From the NCBI GenBank assembly GCA_038496675.1, contig CM076653.1:15268411-15332410 (forward strand): 64,000 nt of DNA. Reading direction: 5' to 3'. The DNA comes from Rachycentron canadum. Its lineage: Eukaryota > Chordata > Actinopteri > Carangiformes > Rachycentridae. The notes under the pieces were generated by a model. The model was given only the letters and a program-made list of their open reading frames with translations, was not told the DNA's origin and did not search any database. Made by a program: the position numbers and the translations under genes. Of the stretch, positions 12,377 to 24,366 are shown in pieces; the stretch's first letter is position 1; every line of letters begins with the position of its first letter.

Positions 12377-12824
12377 AGTGAAGCTTATTTTGAATATTTT
12401 CATATTAATCAGTTTGACAGGCTCTTTAACTGAAAGTCCTCCTCATCCTGGGACATGAGAGGTGTGATCAAAGTATCTGGGCTCTGAGGTGAGCTTCTGG
12501 GAGTCTTTTCAGGGAACTCCAGGTGATGCCACAGTTTTCCGCAGGTTTTCTCTGTGTGCTGTATTTGAAAAGGAGAGGTATTCCCCTGGGAGGAAACAGT
12601 CCTTTCAGGAAATCCTGCTCAGCAATAATCAGACTGAAATCACAGGGGTAATGCCCACAGAACCAGACCTCCTATTATGTTAACAAATACTAATACGACT
12701 ATGTCGACAAAAATATCACACAAATCACACTTGCTTCCTTCACTTACTCCATGATTGCTTTCATTTTTAGGTTGGTTGAGTGATGGGGAAATAAATTGTG
12801 TTGTGGTTATTCCTTCCTCCCCAG

Positions 12825-12937
12825 GCGCCTGCAGCTGACACCATCAGACAGGATGTCATATGGGTCCATTGATGGAGGCTCCTTTGGCAGTCGCAACCCT
12901 TTTGGAGGTCCCACGAGGCAGGGCTACCAGCCAGTAG
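12825..12937 (+). CDS. tsnare1: tsnare1 exon 1 (first coding exon): conserved N-terminal leader
   Basis: The start codon is ATG 12853-12855; 28 complete codons follow, plus one base (phase 1). The peptide starts MSYGSIDGGSFGSR and continues NPFGGPTRQGYQPV, matching the TSNARE1 N-terminus of other vertebrates (MSYGSI..G..GSR.PFGGP.RQG). Related syntaxins such as STX12 share only MSYG. The donor is GTAG|GTGAGG at 12937/12938. A pyrimidine-rich acceptor (TTCCTTCCTCCCCAG) ends at 12824, so 12825-12852 is probably 5' untranslated sequence and an upstream non-coding exon is likely but unidentified. Mammalian TSNARE1 is a Qa-type endosomal SNARE-like protein implicated in endosomal traffic. The leader itself has no assigned function. 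The open frame continuing past 12937 is intron read-through. Confidence 0.9.
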
Positions 12938-13636
12938 GTGAGGAGAAGCTTTGGTTTCCTCATGGCCTTCGTGATGTCCTCCATGTAGCATTGTACAACA
13001 CTAAATGAAGCTAATTCAATGTGAGATACTGGTGCAGTTAGCACAGAATTAACACGAAGAAATGCAGATGAAGTGGTTGAAGATGGTTCTCCTGGCTTAG
13101 ATCTGCTGCAGTGAGCGCCACAGCTCAGGGGCCCAGACAGAAAAGGGACGTCTCCTTGGAATTATAAGGTTCAATCTGTGTCCTGAGCAGTTTTGAGATA
13201 TTGAGCTTCAAATTTTTTGTATGTCATAAAGCAAACCTTCCAAGAAATGCACACAACTTAAACGAAACACCTTGCATACTGCTGTGGCTTAATGAAAACA
13301 AACTAGAAGTTGCTGAGAGGCTGAGGTCGGGGCTGTTTGTCTGACACGCCGACATAAATATTAGCTGCCAGTCCAAAGAAGCCTTAAAGAAAACAGACAA
13401 AAGATCAAATTATTATAACGTGCACAAAAGTATAAGCAAAATAACCAGCGTACAAGATACAGCGACCCACTCACCCCCTCTCCAATGTGTCACACACAGC
13501 TGAACGGGTGCTTAAATCAGCTCCGGGTATCATTTTATCACCCACATCCATGTGACCAACTCTCACTGCGGTCACACACACACACAAAAAAAAAAAATAA
13601 AAATCACATTAATTATTTCTGTCAACGACAAAAAAG

Positions 13637-13686
13637 CATCCATCCATCCATCATCTATACCGTTTATCCACGCAGGGTCGCACAAA
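13637..13686 (+). repeat. Family B repeat, short 5' fragment
   Basis: CATCCATCCATCCATCATCT then CTATACCGTTTATCCACGCA and GGGTCGCAC, the start of the repeat seen more completely at 29563, 58943 and 62073. Confidence 0.7.
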
Positions 13687-13710
13687 TCACCTCTAGAACA
13701 ACACAAACAG

Positions 13711-13880
13711 TGTTATTACAGAGTCTTTATTGAGTCGCGTGTATAATTAGCTGATGTTGAGGTGATTCTGAAGATGTGGAGACGTTTTTAAAAGTGACAA
13801 CTTGATGAGGAAAAACACGAAGGGGTGAAAAAAAACCAGAAAAGCCTTCATGTGGCTCTGAAAGGGTTAAAAGTGCCTGG
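13711..13880 (-). repeat. Inverted repeat family D, right arm
   Basis: Reverse-complement counterpart of 9955-10116: CAGAGTCTTTATTGAGT, GATTCTGAAGATGTGGAGAC, AAAAGTGACAACTTGATGAG and CTCTGAAAGGGTTAA all have mirror equivalents in the left arm, in the same relative order. It lies about 770 bp after exon 1. Confidence 0.8.
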
Positions 13881-14962
13881 TAGCTGCCAGTGTCCTCAGT
13901 GAATAAAATGGTTAACTGGGAAAGATGAAAAGACAGAAAAGATCCAGGTAAATGAACTCATTCAACACAAACTATGTCGACATCGTGGTGCCGTCTGATG
14001 TCCCTGAGCTGGTATTTGCCCGATGAGGCATAGTATTCTCAAACTGGTCATACAGTCAGTCTAACATCAAGCGGTCAGAGTTGACTGATGTATGTAAACT
14101 TGTCACCATAGCAACAGTGGTTACATAACCTTGGAAACGAGCAGCAGCTTTAGGGTCCATTCACTATGTAAACATCAATATTTTTAGTAATTCACTAGGT
14201 TGGAGGAACATTTTACAGCATTATGTCTAGAATCTCATTCATATACATGGGAGATTGGTATTGGAAATATCTCAAACTGAATCGTTATTGAATCGCAATG
14301 TTCAGAATCGATTCAGGAAATCAGTGGCAACCCCCAGCCCTGCTCTGGATGTAGTGTCCAATGATACCAGACCACAGGACGGCCCGGTGGTCCAGTCTGG
14401 AGGGAGATAACTGGGAATGAATGACCTTTTCTAGATATTGCAGACGAAAGCAGTGACGTGATCTTGGCTAAATGTCTCAGTTGTAGGAAGCAGCACTGCA
14501 CAACTCCAGTCTCCTGGACGACAAACAGGAGGTAACAAATAAAAATCCTCTATGCTGAACTTTTGATAAGCTTTGTGTCATCGCCTTGTCCTCAGAGTGC
14601 AGAGCAGCAGCAGCAGCAGCAGCTCTCACTGTGTCAACATCATGGCTTTGTGAAAGTTTGCATGAATTTTAGTCATCACCCACTTTTCCTACTCATAAGC
14701 TCGTAATCAGAGTCAGGTGTTCCTGTCATCACAACACATTTATTATTCATACAGAAATGAATAATTCAAGCAATCAACACTACATGTACATGAGAAAAAA
14801 ATACACCTACAAATATGACAATTACATGCAAAAAGTGCACAGATAAGTGCTGCACAAACCACAGTTTCTATCTGCCCATGTGACTGTTTACATACACGTG
14901 TATGCGCTCTCCGTTTTCTTCTGCTTTTGTATATTTACCTATGTGTATCCAAAAATCATTGT

Positions 14963-14991
14963 TTGTGTGTGTGCGCGCGTGTGTGTGTGTC
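14963..14991. repeat. (GT)n/(GC) mixed microsatellite
   Basis: GT dinucleotides interrupted by GCGCGC; alternating purine-pyrimidine throughout, a sequence type able to adopt Z-DNA. Confidence 0.8.
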
Positions 14992-15145
14992 TGTGTTCTT
15001 GCACAGAGGTCAGAGCTTTTTATAAGGGTTAAGCAGTGTGAAAAGCAGCTTCATTGGATTTGATCCTCTCGCTGCTTTCATTAGCCCTGTAATGGGGCAG
15101 GAGCAAGAGAGAACCCCTGAGGCAAAACATGTTCCTGGCCAAACT

Positions 15146-15147
<2 letters not shown>

Positions 15148-15194
<47 letters not shown>
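15148..15194. repeat. (GA)n microsatellite
   Basis: Pure GA run of about 47 bases in intron 1. The RERERE and SLSLSL open frames across it are artefacts. Confidence 0.9.
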
Positions 15195-15200
<6 letters not shown>

Positions 15201-16766
15201 TTCGTATTGTTGCATTAAAAAAGTGAGGCCACCATTGACTGAAATACGATGACACACGCCCCACCTCAACTTCCACATACACAAATACCCTTTTTCCACC
15301 AAACTTAGCAACTATACCCAGGTTTTTAAGTAAACCCGCTAATAAAGGCGTGTTGACTCCTTTTGCACTGCCAGTCGGGTTTGTCTGACTGTTCGGACTA
15401 ATGACACACAACTGCGACGAGCGATGTCATCACATGCGCGCACACACGACACACACACACACGCATGTGAGGAAAAGTGAGCTGCTAGCTGCGGTGCAAA
15501 CTGATTAAAATGGGTCTGTCGCGTCTCACCTCCAGGGGGCCCATACGCAAATGTAACCGTAAACGTGAATAAGCAAAATATATATTGATGTGAGCCAAAT
15601 TAATATTATTTATTAGTAAGACAAAGCACCTCCAGTGTCATCACTAACTGTACAACTGACTGCACTCATGGACTATAAGCTACCAAAAAAAATAAATAAA
15701 TAACATTTAGAAAATACTTCTGTCCACAAACACAGTAGATCATATGTGTCTGATATGTCACATAAAATTAAACGTCATTAACATATATGGTCGTTACCTA
15801 TATACTACTATGGATATTTAATATATGTGATAAACTTATATCATCATATATCCAAAGGATGTGATGATAATGTATCCGTTTTGATCAGTTTTGACCCTCA
15901 AACTCTTGGAGTCTCTGAGATGCTTTGGTCAGTGACTGTGTGTTTTAAAGTTTAGTTTATTTCGTTTTTTTTTTTTTTTTTTTTAATTCGCTAGTTATCA
16001 AGCTTTTGCTCACTCAGAGGAAGGTGGAGCAGGTGTTTCTGCTTCAATGGCTGTACAGGGGACAGGAGTGCGTCTGTGCTCTGAAACGCTACAGCAGGAG
16101 AAGGGGTGAAAAGTATGGGGTTCGCCCAGGTGTAGTGTTTACGTCCAGTGCCGATCACAGCGGATAAATAGCCGTGCCCCAGCAGAGTCATTTGACCTGG
16201 GTCTGGATGCTCATTGTCTCCTTTTCCAGTGCTGACAAAAGCCTGATGTTAGCGAGTCTTAGCATGTTTTTTGACAAAACAGGCTGAGGAAATGTTTTCC
16301 ACATCATTTCAAAGGGTGTCAACTGAAGACGTAACAGCATTGGATCCTATTAGAGCTCATTATTTCAAGAGTAAGACTGTGAGGTACATTTCCTCCGGTC
16401 CATACAGTGTGAACCAGACATGCCTATGCAAGATGACGTATGAAAGCAAGACCTTAAATAAAATACAATATTTTTTTCATCCAGACTCTGTTTTCTGTTG
16501 TGGAATTGGTGTTTGATATGTCTTTGTATCTCTTGGGCATACAAATGATAGTATTGATTTAATTTTTCACCTGATTTAACACTCTACTGAAGCCATTTCT
16601 TTTAAGAGCTGGAGGGTTAGAAAGACTTCAAAATGAGCTCACAGAATTACAGCCCTCACATACCATTGGCTAATCAAAGGTAACGGCAAACAATCGCCTT
16701 CTTCCACAATATTGCAGTGGTGTTTTTGTCCACTCAGTTAATGTTAATCAAATAATCAGGTCTTAC

Positions 16767-17271
16767 ATGACTCAGTATGCCACCTACCTCTTCAGCCTGC
16801 TGCTCATTGACCTGCACTGGCTACCCATGGCCCCCCGAATCACATTCACCTCACTAATGCTGCCCTCAGAGGAACATCTGGGTCTGCACCATCAACTGAA
16901 GCATTCAGCCATTTGCTCCTCCTGTGTTCCTTCAAGGAAGAGCCATCTCTGCACACAAAGTAGTCCCAGTCCACACTGTTCTGCTCTGTAGTGAAACAGG
17001 TGGAACAAGCTACCAAATACTATCAGAGCAAGGGCGTCCCTCTCCATGTTCAAGGATCTCTTCAAGATTCAGAGAGCACCTCCTCTAACACCCTAAGTAG
17101 CTCTTACTATGCACTTGAAGCACATCTCTACCTGATCTCCTTGCACTTAACCTTATTGAATAGATATTAGTTACACCAAGGTCTTTGACTGTACTGAAGC
17201 TTTACTGATGTCCCTCACTTGTCATTTGCTTTGGAAAAAGTGTCTGACAAATGAGTAAATGTAAATGTGAT
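16767..17271 (+). mobile_element. 3' end of an L2-clade LINE retrotransposon
   Basis: The translated start, DLHWLPMAPRITFTSLMLPSE (around 16805-16870), resembles the C-terminal end of L2/Maui ORF2 (LHWLPV..RI.FK.L). The sequence runs on through SPHCSAL and, after frameshifts, through weakly conserved sequence. It ends with GCTTTGGAAAAAGTGTCTGA and CAAATGAGTAAATGTAAATG at 17227-17271, the hallmark 3' tail of fish L2 elements. This is a 5'-truncated insertion with stops; no reverse transcriptase domain remains. Confidence 0.8.
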
Positions 17272-17742
17272 ATTCATTGGCCTTTTAGCTGAAGTGTACC
17301 CACTTTTAATAGCTGCAGAGCTAATTGTCTATTCTCAGTAGGTTTGACCCAACAAATGACCCTATTCATGTACTGTACTGCACCAAAGTAATAATAAGTA
17401 GTAAACTTGTATTTAATACATTTATCATCAAATGTGGAAAAAAAAAAAAAAAGTACACATGCCTAAAGACTATTAGTTAACTGGTAAATCTGCAGCTTCT
17501 CTGGAAGCGCACTGACACTCACACATACCGCAACAGGACTCTCTACTAGCAACATAAACCTGCTTTTAGAGATGATCTCTGAAAGGATAAATGTATTAAA
17601 TGCAAGTTTTCTACTTTTAATTATCTGGTGCAGTACAGTACATGAACAGGGACGGGAGGTCGAGAGGATCTCTAAAAGCAGCCTCTATGTCTAGCATGGG
17701 CTAGGCTGGTTGGTTAGCTCTGACTATGAACACCACAACCAT

Positions 17743-17990
17743 CCAAGCTTGTGGCAACCTCCAGAGCTGAAATATGAAGCCAACACTGAGGAGCTCAACC
17801 CTGCAGTTCCTCTACAGACCACTAGAGTCTGGCTCCAGCAGTGAGTCATGTTAAAATGTCCCGCTTCACAGAAGAAATAAACGTTTACAGTCTGGTATTA
17901 AAAAAAATGGGTTTGGTCCCTATGGCTAATTCCCTCCTTCGTGACAACTGTATGTGGGTGAATTGTCATATAACGCAGCCTTTTAAATTT
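17743..17990 (+). repeat. Teleost interspersed repeat fragment (family H)
   Basis: Contains AATATGAAGCCAACACTGAG, AGTCATGTTAAAATGTCCCG, AGAAATAAACGTTTACAGTC, GGGTTTGGTCCCTATGGCTA and CTTCGTGACAACTGTATG. I recognise this ordered set of words from multicopy sequence in fish genomes; the family class is unknown to me. Confidence 0.5.
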
Positions 17991-18564
17991 TATTAGGACT
18001 TATAGGTTTGTGTGACAAGTGTCAAGTCACTGAATGTTACGTCTTGCCTGTGTCTGTGCCTTATGGAGCTTTTGGGGTGTGAGGAAGTTTGTTCTCCTGT
18101 TTTTTTTTTTTTTTGAGGTGAGCTCATTAACTAGCGTATTAGCCAGTGAATGAAATAACCTTGGCTTAGTGTTTGAGCAAGACACCCAGACACCCAGCTG
18201 TGCTAACGCTGCTAGTGGGAACAACGCCACAGTTAACCAACATACAGCGAGGTCCCCTCTGCTCATTTTTGGATTAACCAGGAGTTAGGCGTAGTCATGG
18301 CCGCCAAGATATAGGTGGTGTAGCAGCTCAGAAACATGGCTGACAGAGGCTACATCCAACTGCATATACAATCTATGACCAGTGCCCCCTGCGTGTCTGC
18401 ATCTGTCCATTAGTCTGTAACCAAGCATTTCGCACACCATCACATCTCACTTTCCTAAACCACCTACTGCCAAATCCACTTCAGCATTGTTGGCCAGCTG
18501 TTTGGTCATAAAGACTTGTGAAGAGGAATTTAATAATTTTGCCACGGCAAGCCTAAATACAACA

Positions 18565-18780
18565 ATCCATCCATCTATTTTCTTCTGCTTATCTGGGGTC
18601 GGGCCGTGGCGGCAGAATTCCAGACATCCCTCTCCCCAGGAAGGCTTTCCAGCCCTTCCTGGGGGATCCCAAGAAGCTCAGCGAGTTCTGGGTCTGCCCA
18701 CAGCCAGTTGCCCACAGGGATGGGCGTTGGGGTTGGGTGCAAAGCAGACTGGAGAGCAGGGGTCTACACATGCTGACTCC
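18565..18780 (+). repeat. CATCCATC..GCTTATCTGGGGTCGGGCCG interspersed repeat, first copy
   Basis: Starts CAATCCATCCATCTATTTTC, then CTGCTTATCTGGGGTCGGGC, CAGACATCCCTCTCCCCAGG and CTTCCTGGGGGATCCC. A longer stretch of the same family is at 24703-25325. The type is very abundant in teleosts and is often attributed to a non-LTR retroelement 3' end; I am not certain of the class. Confidence 0.65.
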
Positions 18781-18861
18781 TAATATCGTAGACTGGTTCT
18801 CAGATGAAAAATTGTATGAACAAATACTGTCAAATCTAATATCATTCACATCAGTACTCTA

Positions 18862-18975
18862 CTTCATATTTAATTAGCAAATGTTAGCGTGCTTACCTGC
18901 CAAACTAAGCTGGTGAATTGGATTAACTTAACGCCTGCATGTTAGTGTTGTCATTGTGACATTTGATTGTGTTTT
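18862..18975 (+). repeat. Family I tail (TTAGCAAATGTTAGCG type)
   Basis: ATTAGCAAATGTTAGCGTGC, CCAAACTAAGCTGGTGAATT and GCATGTTAGTGTTGTCATTG resemble the tail of the repeat at 260-553. Confidence 0.5.
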
Positions 18976-20370
18976 CACAGATTTTGGTCAAAGCTGAGGG
19001 TCTTGTTCCGGCTCAGTTGAATTACTTTTCCTCAAGTGTTAGATGCTATTTCAAGCCACTCACACGGGGTGTATAATGAGTGTGTCTACTAACTGTGTAA
19101 CATTTGATTTACATGTTGATTTTTGTTTGTCACTGAAGTAATTGTGGTTCAAGCAATCATAACCTCAGGCAATTTATGAAAACGCTCAAATTAGTGAGCA
19201 GAAAATGTACAGAAATTCATTTGGCCAGTCAGTGCAAAAACAATATGTAGCTGGCACAAGTCATTATGCTGCAGGTCAGATACACTGAAAAGGGAAAAGG
19301 GAGGATGTGACAAAGAAAAACAAACATCACATATGCTTTTTGTCTCTGGACTCCAGCATACTGTACTTGTATGTGTGCTGTGAAATATTCCCTTTCACTC
19401 AGCCTGACAGTCGGCTCCCTCTCCAAGTCTTCTCTATTGTGGGCAGACAGATGGGAGCCTCAGTCAGTAGAAAGGGGGTCTTTGATCACAGTGGAGCCTG
19501 GGTACATTATGAGGGATATGAGTGGTGGTGGTGATGGGGTAGGTAGGGGAATGGTAGAGCAGGAGCCTGTCAGATTTGCCGTTTGTTACTGGGCTTGATC
19601 TAAAGGGGAGCTCAGAAAATGATCAAAGCCCAGGTTAAGTCTCTAATAGAGCTGTCATTTAGACTAATCTCTCTCCTCCCTCTCCCGGCAAAAGCTCTCA
19701 GCCCTCCACCCTGCTCTCTGAGAGGTGGAGTGTCAGCTCCAGCATAGCTGAGAACGTGTCATTCAGGACGATCGGACAACACGGTTCTAATATCATCACA
19801 TATTGAAACGCCATATGTTGTTTTTAATAAATGTTGCACTGCAAATGAAAAATTGGCATAAGCTCACTCTATTAGTCTCAACAATCGGAGTTATCACTGT
19901 ATGATAGCATGACCATTATAATTTTCTATGTTTTAAACAAAGTTGCTTAAAGAACTGAATGTGCTCGTGTTACTTTTTTTCACCCCCAACTTAAAACCCC
20001 AATTTCCCTCCCAGCTTTAAGATGATGGTCTGAGACTGAACTATGCTGAGTTTCAATACAGAGTTTGAAGACATATATATGTACAACAACCCCTAGGCAG
20101 AAAAGACTTGAGACAACACAAGAAAATACAAGAGGAAATGTAAGTTCTCTATGGAAGGGTAACACATACTCTACGAATTTACAAAGGTTCAGTCAATTTT
20201 GTTGACTAAGACTTAACACCAGACTGATAAACAGTACATCACTGGTTGAAATACACAAAGTTAGGGTTTCACCACAAACCCCACCCAAGTTTTACTTTAG
20301 GTATTTATATCAGTCTATATCCATTATATCAAAATATAGCTCTGGTTAAAGCACATCCGTTTTTTTGGGG

Positions 20371-20464
20371 TGGGGTGGGGGCTGTAGCCAATCCCAGCTG
20401 GGCCTCTGGACAGGTCTCCATTTTATCACAGGGCCAACATATGCAGACAAACAACCATTCAGGC
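20371..20464 (+). repeat. Family B repeat, internal fragment
   Basis: CTGTAGCCAATCCCAGCTGG, ACAGGTCTCCATTTTATCAC and AGGGCCAACATATGCAGACA align with the middle of the copies at 29563, 58943 and 62073. Confidence 0.65.
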
Positions 20465-20569
20465 AATAAGCAAAAAAAAAAATAGAGCTCAGCATCTACT
20501 GTCCTTAGATTAGAGAATCAAGGAAAAACAAGCAACTGAGGTTGGCTCTGCGATGGACAGAAATGCAAT

Positions 20570-21250
20570 AAATGTGGAGGTTACAGAAGAGAGCAACATA
20601 GATTTATAGACAAACAGGATGACAACATTATTGATTGTACACATACGTGAGGAATATGATTCAGGGAGATGCCAAGCAACTTCTGGTCACGCCAAACCAA
20701 TAGACCTGAGTCACATGACCTCCCCTCCCCCGCCAAGACCTAGAAATAGGACAGACTACACAAACACCCGAGAGGCAATCGCAACCACATCACAGCACAG
20801 CTCACACATAGAGGAGTAAGGGAAAAGACACAGTGGGAGAGAGACTGGAGGAGAGAGAGACACAGCTTGGACTCTAGTGTGCTTGAAGGAATAAACAAAC
20901 AGGTTTAGAGAGATGCTGCGGTTCTCAGATGTTTACAGTAATCCAGTAAACCGGACGATACTATATGATCCAGGTTTAATAAAGTGATAGACACTGACCT
21001 GCCAGCGGGAGAATGGTAACAAGAACGAGGCCTGAAGTAACCAAACATTAAGACTAATGGAAAGTTAAGGCGTGAAGAGAAGTTTTAAGTTTGGACCGAC
21101 AGCCTGATGTCAGCCGGCTGGTCCAGAGGAAGGAGGCTTCTTTTCACTCTGGGGACAGTCAGGAGCCCTCTTTTGTGAAAACGCAGTGCATGGGATGGAA
21201 TTTAAGGTTTAGGGAGATCAGACCGGTATGAAGGAGCAAACCGCCACCAC
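20570..21250. repeat. Probable internal part of a long interspersed repeat (family C-like)
   Basis: Words such as GACCTGAGTCACATGACCTC, GACACAGTGGGAGAGAGACT, AAGTTTTAAGTTTGGACC and GTGAAAACGCAGTGCATGGG occur in this order in a multicopy teleost sequence that I associate with the TTTTATTTGTATAG repeats at 4091 and 51657. No open frame with a domain. Boundaries and class are uncertain. Confidence 0.4.
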
Positions 21251-22499
21251 AAGTGATAAGGATGATACTCACATTTTCACGGAACATGGCTCAATATTAC
21301 AGATTTGGCTATCAGCCTGGTAGGCTACACCCTTAGCATTTCTGTTGTTGGGCCTAAACAGCACTACCCGTAAACCCAACAGGTTTTCTAATCAACTGCT
21401 GAGCACTGATTTAAGGACCTGTCTATATTCATAGATTAGAAAAAGAAGCGCAGAGTACAGTAGGATGAAGGCTGTCAGCTTAACCTCAGGAAGGAGGCCA
21501 GTTATCAAGAGTCGAATCCCTGCTCCCCATAGTGACGATCCAGCCAGCTGTTCAGATGAGTAAGGCTGCTTCACATGTCATTTACCTTACCTTACCCTGC
21601 ATGGGTAGGGGACCAGAGACAATTAAACAATGCTGACTCATCTCCGGAAAACTCAAACCTCCTGGCTGGGCTTTCCTTTGAGATCTAAGACAGTGTCATC
21701 CTGAACTTTATTAGTGCCAACACAGATTGCAGAAACTTTGTAAAGTTAGTATCGGAGTGTGTTGATGTTCCTGTAGATACCAGCACCCATGTCGGGCGTT
21801 CTAGTCCCAGGTAGACTGGTGATGGTTATCTAATGTTGCACCGTACTAGCAAACCCTCTGTTGATTTTTATAAATGCCAAAGTGAAGCAGCAAATCCTGC
21901 CACTTGAAAAGATCAAACATGAGACTTTGTGATATTTTTATTCAATATCTGTGCTTGAGAAAGGACTACAACAGTCAAACCATTATCAAATGTTAGTTGT
22001 CACTTGCTTTTCTGTTGATTAACTAATCAGTTAATCAGTAATCTGTCATGGTGACCGCTGTAATCGCTTGACAGCAGCAACCCATCCAGCCCACGAAGAC
22101 CATGGCAGTTTTATGGCATCCCACCTGGTTCTCTGCAGTAGACGGCAGAGTGCTGGGTGGTAGACCTGACCCGTGGATGTGTTCACATCGTTAGCTCCCT
22201 GTGATGAGCCCTCCGGAGACAGAGCCCTGCTTATTAGACTTGAATGAAGCGAGATGGTGGAGTGGGTGTGACAGCGCTGTGATGAGCCCTTGCTGCTCCA
22301 GCTCCATGCGCTGCTGATGGGCAGTAAGTGGCCAAAGTGGCCCACATGTTAGACAGCAACGCTTGGATTAATGGCCCAACTGAGATGCCATTGATCTCCA
22401 GCCCTGTGTGACCCTGCAGCCTCATATGTGGTCTTGTGTTGACTTTTGCTCGGAGTGGCTCTGAAGCTGTTGATGCTAGCAGTTGGCAGCACAATCTAT

Positions 22500-22720
22500 G
22501 GAGCTCCATGAATGTGTTTGGTTGACCGCAGCATTAGAAACACCCTTACACCTTCCTGTTTATGCAACGCTGTTTTCTACTTCCTGCAGGATAATGCTGC
22601 ATTTCACAAAGATGAAGTTGCCTCAGACTGGTTTCATCATCACGACAGTGAGTCCAGTTCAGTATCCAGACCTGGATCCAGTAGACCACCTTTGAGGTGT
22701 GGTATAACAGGAGATGAAAG
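22500..22720 (+). mobile_element. Tc1-like transposase relic of a second type
   Basis: One frame reads FLQDNAAFHKDEVASDWFHHHD, matching the Tc1 block with the second catalytic Asp (QDNAPCHKA...WF.EHD). A different frame then gives PDLDPVDHL followed by TGA and GV, the counterpart of PDLNPIEHLWDV around the third acidic residue. The frameshift and stop make it dead. No terminal repeats were located, and it does not belong to the same family as the copies at 1225, 49418 and 63555. Confidence 0.6.
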
Positions 22721-22796
22721 TACAGTTTATAAATCTGCAGAAATTATATGATGCAATCATATCAACATGGAGCAAAGTCTCAGGAAATTTTCAGCA

Positions 22797-23040
22797 GGGG
22801 ATGAATTAGGGGGCGTGGCTACTGTTGCGATTGACAGACTGTACCACCCAATCAGGATAGAGTACAGAGCAGGTCAGATCCACCCCTCACTCCTCCTCAG
22901 CTCCACCTTCTCCTCCAAATAGGGTTTCTTCTGGTTTCAAAAAACCAAGATGGCTGACGGAGAAATTACAAACGGAAGGCTTCAAACTGGCGGCTCACAA
23001 ACCAATGGGTGAAGTCACAGTGGGCTGACACTTGGCTTTG
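22797..23040 (+). repeat. Family A repeat, 5'-truncated copy 3
   Basis: Begins at AGGGGATGAATTAGGGGGCG and runs through TACCACCCAATCAGGATAGA, CTCCTCAGCTCCACCTTCTC, AAAAACCAAGATGGCTGACG and the end signature CCAATGGGTGAAGTCACAGT. It is directly followed by the linked module at 23041-23234. Confidence 0.85.
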
Positions 23041-23234
23041 ACACACAACAGCAGTCCTCACGTTCAGTTTTTCTCTGTAGTTCCCTCATGCTTTGGTTCC
23101 TGAAGGTTTTCCCTTCTTTGCTTCCTGCGTTTTGGATTTTCAGATTTTGTTTATCAAAGACAGCTACGTATCTGCCTCTGTGTGTTATATACAGGACCTG
23201 TAACATCTACAGAGAATTGCTTGATCTAATTGTG
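23041..23234 (+). repeat. Family A-linked module X, forward copy
   Basis: GAAGGTTTTCCCTTCTTTGC, CTTCCTGCGTTTTGGATTTT and ATCTACAGAGAATTGCTTGA have reverse-complement counterparts at 26893-27065, where they again lie beside family A sequence in the same relative orientation. This suggests X is the distal part of a longer version of family A. Confidence 0.7.
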
Positions 23235-24314
23235 GTAACATTAATTGGGAAGAAATCATTTAGCTTGTTAATCAACTGTCTTTTTTTAGTTTTGGGTGGA
23301 TTGCAGATGTTTGTAATAATAATTGAAAATAAATTTCTTTATCAAATAACAAAAAGAATGATGATAACAATTGTTGATTTTTACTAATTGTTTTTGTCTG
23401 AAGAGCCTGGACATGAGACGATATTTGAATAATTCCATGTCCTTGATAGGAGATCATTAGAATATTATGTAATATTTGTTCTACGAACAGAGTGGCTGTA
23501 AAATAAAAATAAGTGAAGTGGAATTTAAAAAAAAAAAAAACAAAGCTGCAGGGCAAAGTCTCACTTTGCATTTTTCCAATTGCTAATGATAAACCCCAGT
23601 GAACTGATTATGGATGATGATCAGTTGGCTGTGGTTAGGTTTTTTTCTCACTTTATTTAAGCAGTGAATAATCAATACAAAGTGCCCTGATTTCTCCTAC
23701 TGTGTCTTGAACACGCAGGGGATGAATTACCATCATGCCCTGCCAGAGTAGCTTGTCGATAGCACAAATGTGCTATCTGCAACATGTTCAATTATACTCT
23801 CAAATCAGAGACAAACTTAATCAAGAGCTCCCATCTCATTATGCCGGAGGTCAGTGGCTGTCTCTCCTCACTGAGGAGGGACATATTTTACTCTTTCCAA
23901 AAATCTGCAGTTCAGCCGCCGAGCAGCTGATTGAGGGAATGAGAACGTGGCCCGCTCCCAACAGCTGGTGCTGCAGGTGGAGCTGAGCGGGTTTGATCAG
24001 TTTTCTGAAGGGTTTGACCAACATATAGTCTGAAACAGACCAGTCTAAAAGGCTGCCATTGCACACCTCACTCTTCGAAGTAAATTGTAGCAATATTGAC
24101 ATTTATTTGTCTTTGTCAAAAGGAGAGCTGATTGCAAGGTATCATAAAACTCAGCTCTGACACAGAATCACACAATCCACAGCTTAACACTAACCATTTC
24201 CTGTTGGAATATCAATGACCCCAATCATACTTTGAGAAAATGCCATCATGATTGTGTTTGTCTGTGTGTAAAACAGATAGAAGTTAATTCCAGAGGTACA
24301 GCTATGGTACAATA

Positions 24315-24315
<1 letters not shown>

Positions 24316-24363
<48 letters not shown>
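24316..24363. repeat. (ATT)n trinucleotide microsatellite
   Basis: About 15 tandem ATT units followed by ATATAT. Confidence 0.9.

Positions 24364-24366
<3 letters not shown>

Larger units (their letters stand above)
1..12824. other. 5' flank of tsnare1: repeats and anonymous sequence
   Basis: No exon of any recognisable protein was found on either strand. The stretch could be intergenic, or could hide a non-coding first exon of tsnare1, because the first coding exon is preceded by a good splice acceptor. Identified pieces are listed separately: a palindrome-bearing repeat, a Tc1-like relic, an inverted-repeat element, family G and A repeats, and microsatellites. Stretches with nothing that I recognise are about 2452-4090, 4430-6150, 7290-8040, 8865-9950 (apart from simple repeats), 10120-11450 and 11511-12170. 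The open frames here are short, lack domains and fall in repeats or AT-rich sequence. Confidence 0.6.

Noticed and set aside
14600..14660. (CAG)n stretch after TCCTCAG as a possible exon
   Set aside because: No usable donor follows and the peptide would be a short polyalanine/serine stretch without homology.
15010..15411. 133-codon minus-strand frame with LSLSLS repeats
   Set aside because: The core is the (GA)n microsatellite; the flanks show no conserved sequence.
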